A stretch of 64,000 nt of DNA from contig OX328109.1 of NCBI GenBank assembly GCA_946811185.2, positions 42,640,129 through 42,704,128 on the forward strand. The letters run 5' to 3'. The stretch is from Hippopus hippopus (lineage: Eukaryota; Mollusca; Bivalvia; Cardiida; Cardiidae). Every line of letters begins with the position of its first letter. Within the stretch, counting starts at the first letter, position 1. Positions 26,901-38,900 of the stretch are shown piece after piece. The position numbers and the translations under genes are program-made. Under the pieces are notes generated by a model, which saw nothing but the letters and a program-made list of their open reading frames with translations, was not told the DNA's origin and made no database searches.

Positions 26901-29900
26901 TGAACCTGTTCTAAGTTTGTTAGCCCACCTGAGCACAACATGTTCAGCGATTTTCAAAATTGGGTCTCCTGGGGTCATAAACTAGGTCACTAGGTCAAAT
27001 TAAAGAAATAGTTTGTGGGCATTCTAGAGGCTACATTTATTGCTCAAATGACCTGAAATTTGGTCAGAATGTTTGTCTTGATGAAATCTCGGATGAGTTT
27101 GGATTTGGGTCACCTGTGATCATAAACTAGGTCACTAGGTCAAATTAAAGAAATACTGTTAGGGCACTCTAGAGGCAATGATTTTTGCTCAATTGACTTG
27201 AAAATTGGTCAGAATGTTTGTCTTAATAAAATCTCACATGAGTCTGAATTTGGGTCAACTGGGATCATGAACTAGGTCACTAGGTCAAATTAAAGAAATA
27301 CCTTTAGGGCACTCTAGAGGCCATATTCATTGTTCAGTTGATTTGAAAATTGGTTAAAATGTTTCTCTTGATAAAATCTAAGATGAGTTCAAAATTGGGT
27401 CACCTGGGGTCATAATCTAGGTCACTAGGTCAAATTAAAGAAATAACTTAAGGGCACTCTAGAGGCAACATTTCTTGCCCAATTGACTTGAAAATTGATC
27501 AGAATGTTTGTCTTGATGAAACATTGGATGAGTTTGGATTTGGGTCACCTGGGATCATAAACTAGGTCACTAGGTTAAATTAAAGACATACCTTTAGGGC
27601 ATTCTAGAGGCCACATTTTTTGCTCAATTGATTTGAAAATTAGTAAGAATGTTTGTCTTGATAAAATCTCACATGAATCTGAGTTTGGATCAACTCAGGT
27701 CATAAACTAGGTCACTAGGTCAAATTAAAGAAATACTGTTAGGGCACTCTAGAGGACACATTTTTGGCTCATTTGACTTGAAAATTGGTCAGAATGTTTG
27801 TCTTGATAAAATCGTATATGAGTCTAAATTTGGGTCAACTCAGGTCATAAACTAGGTCAAATTAAAGAAATACCTTTAGGGCACTCTAGAGGCCACATTT
27901 ATTGTTCAATTGATTTGAAAATTGGTTAAAATGTTTCTCTTGATGAAATCTAAGATGAGTTCAAAATTGGGTCACCTTGGGTCATAATCTAGGTCACTAT
28001 GTCAAATTAAAGAAATACCTTTAGGGCACTCTAGAGGCCACATTTCTTGCTCAGTTGACTCGAAAATTGGTCAGAATGTTTGTCTTGATAAAATCTCACA
28101 TGAGTCTGAATTTGGGTCAACTGGGATCATAAACTAGTTCAAATTAAAGAAATACCTTTAGGGCACTCTGGAAGCCACATTTCTTGCTCAATTGATTTGA
28201 AAATTGATTAAAATGTTTCTCTTGATGGAATGTAAGATGAGTTTAAAATTGGGTCACCTTGGGTCATAATCTAGGTCACTAGGTCAAATTAAAGAAATAC
28301 CTTTAGGGCATTCTAGAGGCCACATTTCTTGCTCAGTTGACTTGAAAATTGGTCAGATGTTTGTCTTGATGAAATTTTGGATGAGTTTGAAATTGGGTTA
28401 CCTGGGATCATAAACTAGGTCACTAGGTCAAATTAAAGAAATACCTTTAGGGCACTCTAGAGGCCACATTTATTTCTTGATTAACTTGTCTTGATAAATA
28501 TTTTGATGAGTTCTAAATTGGGTCAGGTATGGTGATAAAGTAGGTCACTAGGTCCACTTACGGAAATTTCTTGTGGATGCTCTAGATGCCACATTTTAAG
28601 CTCAATTGACCTGACAATTGGTCAGAAATTGAATTTTGGACGTGGAGTGAAATTTCACCTATTGACTCAGGTGAGTGATCCAGGGCCATCATGGCCCTCT
28701 TGTTTTTGCAAAGCTGACTATACTGACGTTTGACCTACTTCTCGGTATTGATATACTCGAATCAATAAATAGCCATTTGTGGTTGGTCAAAAATCTGGAT
28801 ATGTTTATTCAGCGGACCCAGGCTGCAGGCACATTTTTACACCAATATACTAGCATAGCTAACGCAAATCAGTACCCCCTAGGGCTTATTCACACCATAG
28901 CAAATGAATATTATTGGTGGGTAGCTCCGACGTAATTTTCGTGAGTGTTTCTCAGCCAAAACTGTAGTGGGGACACAATCATAAAAATAACATCAGAGCT
29001 ACCCACACATCGGGGGTAGGGATAATCCCTTTTTTCTATACTAATTTGCGATGTAATATTTCTTTCAGTGTTACCCCTATAAGCCATTACTGTATGTCCA
29101 CAAGAGCGGCTATATAAAGAAACACTTAAAGCCTTTTACATTTCAAACTTGTCAGCTGCAACTCTGTTTCATGAAATTTAGTATGTCTCCTAGCTTGTAA
29201 GGAAAATATTACTGGTGTACCTCTATGCCAAACTACAACATTTTTAGACTTGTTCAAATTGAAAGCATTTGCAGAAGACAATCTAAATGAGGCTCAAACA
29301 ATGGAATTGGTCTTTGATAGGTGAATGAGAAAATGCTGGTAACCAACATTTTTAGCTGCACTGTAAGAAGGTCAGCAGGCTATGGTCATGGCTTGGTGTC
29401 CGTTGTGCGTCCGTCCTTCCAAAAGTCTGTGTGTGTGTGTAGGCGTGCATGCACGCATGCATTAACTTTTATTTCAAACATCTTCTCTGAAACTACCCAT
29501 CCAATTTTGATGAAACTTCACAGAAATGATCCTGCCATGGTCCTCTTCAGAATATTGGAAAGAATTTGATTCCTTCAAAAACTCTGGTTGCCATGGCAAC
29601 AAAACTAAAAATATTAAAAATCTTTGAAAATCTTCTTGTCAGAAACTATAAGGCCCAGGGGTAACAAATTTGGCATGTAGCTTTGTCTAACAGACTCCTA
29701 CCAAGGTTCTTCAAATTATAGCCCTGGGGTCAAAACTGGCCCCGCCCCAGGGGTCACAATTTTTACATGGGCCTATATATTGAAAACTTTAGAAGTTTTC
29801 CTGTACCTAGCCATAAGGCCTAGGGCTACCAAATTTGGCTTGTAGCTTTATCTAACAAACCTCCACTGACAGTGCCAAAATTATAGTCCCAGGGTCAAAT

Positions 29901-32900
29901 TTGGCCCTACCCCGAAGGTTACATATTTTACACGGGCTTACATAGAGAAGACTTTAAAAATCTTCTTGTACCAGGCCATAAGGCCTAGGGCTACCAAAGT
30001 TTGCATGTAGCTTTATATAGTGGACCTCTACCAAGAGGGCCCAAATTTTAGCCCTGGGTTCAAGTTTGGTCCTGCCTCAGTTTTACATTGGCTTATATAG
30101 TGAAAACTTCAGAAATCTTCTCTTTACTAACCATAAGACCTAGGTCTACCAAATTTTGCATAAATTTTACTTAAATGTATAGTTATCTTATGGACCTCTA
30201 CCTAGATTATTCAAATAACAGCCCTTGGGTCTTAATTGGTCTTGCCTCACCAACCACAAGTTTTACAATAGCTTACCGGTATATATGCATCGTAAAAACT
30301 TTAAAAATCTCCTTGTTTCTGACTGTGAGCTATAAATGTAATATTTTATGAGCTTCTTCCAAAATTGGCCTGTCCCCATGGGTCAGCGCTCATAGAGTAA
30401 AAATTCTAAAAATCTTCTTCCTCCAAACCATAAACCCTAGGGCTATCAAATTTTGCACATAGTTTGTTCATTTCTGAATGTGTTCAAAATCTGCCCTTTT
30501 TCAGGGGTCTCATGTTTTCCAGGGCCTTTTATTGTGGAAACTTTGAAAATCTTCTTATTTATAACCATACACTCTAGACCTATATTATTTGGTTTGGGGC
30601 TTTATCTTGTGGACCTCTACCAGGATTCAAGTAATTATAGCTCTGTGGTCAAAAATGGCTTTGCCATGCATTCATAACTTTCCCATGGGATCTTATAGAG
30701 AAAATTTTGTATGTCTTCTGGTTTGAAACCAATTGGCCAAGAATTGTAATATTTGGCTTGTAGGGATTTTACGTAATAGCCATTGCAGCGATACAGGGCC
30801 ATCATGGCCCTCTTGTTTCTTTTTCCTATAATGTTTTTAAAAGGCTCCTTCCTCATGGGTCGTTAAAACTTATGACTGTGTGGTAAAGGGTTGAATTAGA
30901 TGAGATTGAAAAATGAGAAGTGAACTGTGAGCTATTTAATTATATGTACAGATATAATAAAGATGCACATGGACCAAAGACCATTAAAAAATGGCCTGTA
31001 GGAGGGTGGAAGCTTGGAAGCCCTGCCATTGCTTCAAAATAATTTTGCAAGTACTTTTTAACCTTTTACTAAACAATCCCAGATTTCATGATCCCGAGGA
31101 AGAGGCATTTGAATAAAATTGAGGGAAAAGGAGAAAATGCTGATGACATGCATTTCTCCATTTTCCCCTGCAATGTTTTCTGCCCTTTCAAAGACTCATT
31201 CCACTTTTATATTGCCATTTACACATGCTTTCAATTTGGACAAGTCTACATCTTTCATGAATGGTATTGCCCTTGAAACAAATGATAAAACAAGCAAATT
31301 TAAATTTTAGGATGTGGTATCCCACCCACTATAGACATGGCAGAAGAGTATGGGAACATGTACACAATAGGTAGCCTCGTCCAGTATGTTTGTGTTAACA
31401 ACAGATCCAAGACAGACCATAGTGTTTGTGAAAGTTCAGGAGCATGGAGTAATACAAGCCTTGTGTGCATATCAGGTATTAACCCTTTACCACACAATCC
31501 TGAATTTTAATGACCCCGAGGAAGAAGGTATTTGAAAACCTTGTAGGAAAAGGAGAAAAATGCTGGTAACCAGCAATTTCACTTTTTCCCTCAATGTTTT
31601 CCATCCTATCGAAGATAAAACTCACCATTTGAGCAAGAATGAATTCATCATCGGCTAATGCTGACAATTTCATCCAGTCTAAAATGAAAGCATGTCCAGA
31701 TGACATATCAAATGAGGCTCATATCATGGGATTTGTCTCTGATAGGATAGAAAACACTGTGGAAAAAGGGGAAAATGCTGGTCACCAGCATTTTCTCCTT
31801 TCCCCACAATGTTTTTTTAGAAGTCTTTTTTTCCTAGAGTCTTTAAGAATCAGGATTTTGTGGCAAAGGGTAAAGAGGTAGCCTTTTATCAAAAATTCTT
31901 GTGTTTAACTCTTTACCAAACAACAAAATTTTGGGCAAGACCAAATTGAAAGCACTTGCAGACGACAAATCAGACATGGGAAAAATGATGATTTCTGTCT
32001 GTGATAGGGTAGAAAACATTGTGGGAAAAGGAGAAAATGCTGGTAAACAGCATTTTCTCCTTTTCCCACAATGTCTTCAAAACCTTTCTTTTTCAGGGTC
32101 GTTAAAAGTCGGGATTGTGTGGTAAAGAGTTAAACCACTGTAATTGAGAAGGCTTTTTAAAGCTTTGTTGGAAAAAGAGAAAATTCTGGTAACCAACATT
32201 TTCTCCTTTTCCCACATTGTTTTCTAGCCTGCTAGGACAAAACACTATCATTTGAGCAATATTTAAATTTTCATCTGCAAATCCTTTGAATTTGAGCGAG
32301 TCTAGATTTTATCATCTGGCAAAGAGTTAATACAGAAATAGTGGAACCCCGTTAGAACGAACTTCGTTAAAACGCTGACTCTATTATAACGCGGGTGTCC
32401 TATGGCTCCCAAAATTTCGGGGGTTGACCATTTTCGAGTCTGATCTGAATCCACCCTTACGCTGATAAGAATCCTCAATGTGAAAAAAAAACTACCTATC
32501 AACCAAATGCTGATGTAAAATCGATACCTTGCACATAATGTGACAATTTTTCATGCCTTTAGCTTGTTGATTATTTTCATCACCTATGGCTGTTTGACAA
32601 AGAAAGGAAAGAAAGTAACAGGAAAAAAAGTAACGGAAAAAAAGTTACAGGAAAAAAAGTAACAGGAAAAAAAGTAACAGTTCAATGAAAAAATACTAGA
32701 AATCAGTGAATTTTATAGTTTTCAAGGAGAGTAGAATCAGATCGGAAGAGCTACTGTATGTGCTTTTTCATTATTTCATTAATGAAGTTAGGTCAGTCAG
32801 TGGTACATAATATGTAAATGTGTTAAATAATATAGAGAAAGAAAAGAAATGGCATAGAATCAGATCAGAAGAGCTAATATAAGTGCTATTTCATTATTTC

Positions 32901-35900
32901 ATTAATAAAGTTGAGTCAGTCAGTGGTATATAATATGTAAATGTGTTAAATAATATAAAGAAAGAAAAGAAACAGTGTAGACAGTGTAGAACCAGATCAG
33001 AAGAGCTACTCTGAGCTGTTTCATTATTTCAGGTGTCAGCCAGCAGTATAAAATATGTAACTATGTTAAAATGTTTTTGGACAGACAGGCTTATGCAAAT
33101 AGTTTAGACACAGACCAGAGTAGCAACCTGACCAGAGTCTTCACTGTTTTCAGTATCTTTTGGACACAGAATTCCATGATGAATCAACAGTGTTCTTATT
33201 TTGGGAGGATTATGGCAAATAATTTGAGTGTCCAAATTTTTAGGAAAATTGCAGAAATATATATCTAAAAAGGTCAGAGTCAGAGTGTACCCTGTGTTTC
33301 AAGTTTGTTGAATATGTTTTATCAACTAACTCACATATCATCCCTAAAATTCAATAAAATTTATAAACTGTTACTTTTTTTCCTGTTACTTTTTTCCTAG
33401 CCAAAACTGTTACTTTTTTTCCGTTACTTTTTTTCCTGTTACTTTCTTTCCGATTACCTTTGACAAATACACGCACAATAGATAACAAAAGGACTTCATC
33501 CCATAATTGTCTCTACATAAAATACACAATCTTACATTAGACTAACTTTACATTAGACTAACTTTACATCAATATATGTGTATGTAGATTATTAACGGTG
33601 AGAATGTTCCGTAATTCGCCAATGTATTTGGGCAACCTAAATGTTCGGACATGTTAAATTATTGTCACAAAAATATTTTATGTCTAGTCCTAACTTCAGA
33701 TAGTCTGAATATTAAGGAATACTAAATACTTGGACAGGCTGAAAAATATATTTTCCAAAACATCTGACATTTAATATGTGGAAAATACTTCAGATAGGAT
33801 GATCGGCTGCATAATGAATGCACAATTGTACATCGTGCGTAAAACCATCATGAAGATAAAACCTTTGAAAGTCGAGTTTACCAACGGTTATTCTCAGTCA
33901 TGAAATTACAAAAAGAAATGAAAGGTTGAGATTTTTTTTTTAAGAAATACCTCTTCACAATGGACCGAGAAGATTACGATCAGATATCAGACAAGACATT
34001 TAGTCTACAGTCTGATCTTGATATATTAAGCAAGTCATCACATACTGGTAATTCTTGATCCATAAAATCCCTTTTTTGTAACAACCGACTGAACCTTGAG
34101 GTAGGCTGATCCTTTGACATGCAGAAAATTGGCCAAGAGCAAAAGGTTTCGACCCAGGTCAGCCTGCACGGACTGTGCAGGCTGACCTGGGTTGATACTT
34201 TTTGCAGATGCACTAAGTCCCCGTTTCACGTAGCATAGTCTATATTTATTGACAGAATGTGATCCAGCACCAGACGTTCCTTATACCCTCAAAAATGGAA
34301 ACTCACGACAAATTGGAAGCCAAGTAACATACACCTGCAATACACCAAAACAAACTTCAGGGACCATTACCTGTCAACAGAATGGAACATGGACAGAACT
34401 AGCTGATCTTCAATGTATTCCAGGTAAATGTGCATGTACAGTTCGTCCTGTGCCAAATCTTTACCAAACCAAGAAATTCTCACCTTTTCCAAATTTAACC
34501 CACTATGAAATGGAAATTTTAATTCTACGACGAACATTTTGAATGATTGCGATTGCTCAATACTATGTTGAGAAGCATGTCCTAAGTTCAAAATAGATAT
34601 TTAAATTTCATAGACCAATCAGATTATTTCAACATATTCAACATATTTACTGTGCTATTAAACTTTCCAACCTGGGGTTGGAGGACACAATCTTGTCCGC
34701 CCCTAAAGTTTCGACTTCTATTACTTGGTCAATAAATATCTATTTTTTCTGCTCTCTGCACCAGATCCAAGATGAATTATAGGTAAACATGATAAAACTA
34801 ATGACTTGTTTCAGTTTTGCTTAAAAATAACGGAAAAATACTCACAACTCTTGTTTGTTCAGCAGTGAAAATAGTTGGACAACGTGCCCCATATGTAAGA
34901 TTATAGAGGGAAAATTTGACCAAAAACAAGACTTGCCTTTATGTAGTGATAGGCACTCTGATCACACCTTGGATAAAGACTTGGTTGAGCTGAGATAAAA
35001 AGGAAAATGCTGGTTACTAGAATTTTACCTATTTCCCAGTGTGTCTTCATAAACCTGCCTGTTCATGCGGTGGGATATAGTGTTAGCGTTGTCTGTCCAT
35101 CCGTCCTTCCGTCCGTCTGTCCTTCCATCCATCTGTCCGTCCGTCCGGAAGAATATCTCCAATGCCGTTGGACGGAATTTCGTGAAACTTCATACGTATG
35201 TAAAATAACCCATTCCCTCGATATATTTTTTTTCTTTTTTTGATTCGATGAAAATTGGCCAACTGGGAGCGATTTTCAGTTACGCGGTCAAGCAAATTTT
35301 TCGGCTGGGGATATCATTTCAACGAAATTGCTTGTTTAAAAAAGGGCTTGTTTGGTAGAAGATTAAGCTTAAAAGTAATTTTTACTTTTTTTCAGATATT
35401 TGCCTGAATACAGGCAGTATACAAGTGTATGGAGATTCCTGTTACATGTACATATCATCTAAATATACCTGGTCTAGCGCAAAGGTAAGTTCATACATAT
35501 TTCGCCTCCCACCTCCGAAGCATGTGAGAAAAGTAGTCAGTGACTTGGAAAGAAAGTTGTGTCAGTACTGGTGTGAAAAAGCTAGGAAACACTTGAATAG
35601 GTGCACTGACCGCTGTGATGTAACTTAATCTGTTAAAATGCAATTAAACTCCAATACAAACAAAGTTCATACATAATACATATGAGCCATGCTCTGTGAA
35701 AAGGGGGCTTAATGCATCTGCGAAAAGTATCGACCCAGGTCAGCCGATACTTTTCACTAGCGGTCAGTTTTCTGTATGTCCAATAACCAGTGTACCTCAC
35801 GATTAAGTCGGTTGTTAAAAACGTGGCTGTCATGGATCCATAAGTATGTGATGGCTTGCTTGGTATCATGGATTACGGAGCCGTATTAAGCCCCCATTTC

Positions 35901-38900
35901 CCAGAGCATGGCTCACATGTAATTGCTTCCTACTCTGTGAAAAGGTGGTGTAATGCATCTGCAAAAAGTATCAACCCGTGTCAACCTGCGCAGTCCACGC
36001 AGCCTGAGCTGGATCAAATTGATTGTTATTGTTGATTGTTATTGTTGTTAGATTTTCTGCATGTAAAATGACCTCATTACTGAGCTAACTGAGAAAATGG
36101 ATTCATGTTATGCTGGGTGTAATGCATTATGAAGATGCATTAACCCTTTACCACACAATGCTGACTTTTAACGACCCAGGGACAGGTGCACTGGCCGGTG
36201 TGACATAACTGAAATAATGTTGAAAACGGTGTAAACACCATACAACCTAACAAGGGCAATATTTTTCTTTTGATTGATGATAGTCATTGCAAAAGGATTT
36301 CTTTCCGTCTCACTGTCGATCAGCGTTTCAACAATATTTATGTGGTAAAGCAGCCAGTAGCATGGGAAGAATATTGCGGGAAGTATTGGTAAAGGAAACT
36401 CCATTAAAGGATGTATAGGTGCACTGACTGACACAATATTACTGAAATAATGTTAAAAACGGCATTAAACACCATACAAAAAAAACCCCAAAAGCTATGT
36501 GTTTTGGGCCCAAAGGCTTATTTGTACAAAATAAAATATTAGAATTCATTTTATCATAATTACTTGTACTTTTTCTCTTTTAGACCAGTTGTGAAAATCT
36601 GGGTGGATATTTGGCTAAAATTACAGATCAAACAGAAATGGATAACATTCAGACCTATGTACAAAGTTTGCCCAATTACAATGGTAATGAAACTGATTGA
36701 AGTTTTGCTCAGTGAATAGGGGGTTTATTGCTTCTGCAAAATGGCTCGACAAAGTCAGCCTGTGCCATCTGTGCAGGCTGACTTGGTCAAACCTTTTTGC
36801 TTTCGGTAGATTTTCTGCATGCCAAAGGACCTTTCTACCTCATAATACCGTTGGTTGTTAGACATAATGGATCTTTTGGATCCATAATTGTGTGATGACT
36901 TGCTTGGTATATTGCATTACAGAGATGCATTTAAGCCCCTTTTTTGTCCAGAGCACAGCTTATGTATTTGCTAAATCTTATTAAGATTTGAAACCTTTTT
37001 TAACACTGTGCCACACAATCCCAAGTTTGTATGACTTGCAGGAAGAAGGCGTCTGAAACACTGTGCAGAATGGAGAAAATGCCGGTTACCAGAAAGTAAA
37101 TCATGATGTCATTATTGTCACTGCATATTAACCTTTTACCAGACAAAAAATTCCAGCCTTGTCCAAATTGAAAGCATTTGCAGACGACTATTTCAATGTG
37201 GCTCAAATGGTGCATTTTTTCTTTGGTGGGTAGAAAACATTGTGGGATAAGGAGAAAATGCTGGTTACCAGCATTTTCTCCTTTTCCTACAATGTTTTCA
37301 AAAGGCTTCTTTCCCAGGGTCGTTATAAGTTGGCATTGTGCTATAAAGGGATAATTGTCAATTTCAGTGGAAGTTCAAGTCTGTGTTTGTGGAGAAAGAA
37401 GGTTTCTCAGAAATTACAGGTTTTACAGGTGTAAGGATGCAATAATTTTAAACTGTTCTGTTTCTCTTGTTTAAAATCCAGTCAGTTCTATTTAAGGATC
37501 TTTTTTCTTTTACAGTTCTTTTTAAGGATCTCTTTTTTTTTTAAACATTTCTTTTTCAGGATCTTTTTTTTCTTTTCTTCTTTTATAGTTCTTTTTAAGG
37601 ATTTTTTGTTGTTGTACAGTTCTATTTAAAGATCTTTTTCTTTTACAGTTCTATTTAAGGATTTTTTTTTCCTTTTACAGTTCTATTTAAGGACCTTTTT
37701 TCTTTTACAGTTCTGTTTAAGGATCTTTTCTCTTTTACAGTTCTATTTAAAGATCTTTCTTTTATAGTTCCTTTTAAGGATCTTCTTTCTTTTACAGTTC
37801 TGTTTAAGGATCTTTTTTCTTTTACAGTTCTGTTTAATAATTTTTCTTTTACAGTTCTATTTAGGGATCTTTTTTTCTTTTACAGTTCTATTTAAGGCTT
37901 TTTTTTTCCCTTTTACAGTTCTATTTAAGGATCTTTTTCTTTTACAGTTCTTTTATGGATCTTTTTCTTTAACAGTTCTCTTTAAGGACCTTTTTTTCTT
38001 TTGAGATTCTTTTTAAGGATCTTTTGTCTATTACAGTTCTTTTAAGGATCTTTTTGCTTTTACAGTTCTGTTTAAGAATCTTTTTCTGTTACAATTCTTT
38101 TTAAGGATCTTTTTTTCTTTTACAGTTCTATTTAAAGATCTTTTTCCATTACAGTTCTTTTTAAGGATTTTTTTTAAAACGGTTCTTTTTTAAGGATCTT
38201 TTTTTTTGTTTACTTTTTTTCTTTCTTTTTTTTTTTTTTAAGGATCTTTTTTTCTTTTACAGTTCTTTTTAAGGATCTTTTTTTTTCTTTTAAATTTGGC
38301 CTTTGGCATAAGGCTACTCAACATGTTTTCATTTCATACATATATCCATCTTTCTGAGCGAAATATTCAATTAATATCAGCCATGCTCTGTGAAAAGGGG
38401 ATTTCAGGTATCTGCAAAAAGTATTGACCCAGGTCAGTCTATTGTAAGACAAAATGGGTTTTATGGATCCATAATACTGTGACGACTTGCATGGTTTAAA
38501 GCATCATGGACACCCAGAGCATCACCCTTGTGGATGTGTTACAATATTACATTCATGATCATGTTTTTCTGTTTTTTATCTAAGTTATCACTTTACAAAC
38601 AACAAAAGCAGGGCAAGGCCTCATTTTTTTCGTTTTGAAAATAGATTTCTTAGATAAAGATTATGAAAAATCACAACTAGCATAATATCCTATATCTATA
38701 TTATACAAGCTGTGTTTTACTTCAGTGGGTGATGACAGCCACAGAATGTATATCGGACTAAATGACCTTGAATACGAAGGGAATTATAAATGGTTAGATG
38801 GCGATGATGTTATATATCATAACTGGCATGGCAGCGAACCTAATGGGGGCAGCACAGAACACTGTGTCATGTTTACTTCATGGGATTTATTTTGGTACGA

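Noticed and set aside
25777..28703. CRISPR-like array
   Set aside because: Units of 145-166 bp are contiguous without unique spacers, and the genome is animal.
31639..32125. Several 70-80-aa ORFs sharing KAFADD..GENAGYQHFLLFPQCF
   Set aside because: They are frames through family A MITEs, whose hairpin gives the common peptide; the same peptide appears at 11710, 23631 and 52437.
32338..32430. Terminal repeat of a pogo/Tigger-like transposon (GTGGAACCCCGTTAGAACGA)
   Set aside because: Only one end is visible and the match is from general resemblance; too weak to list.
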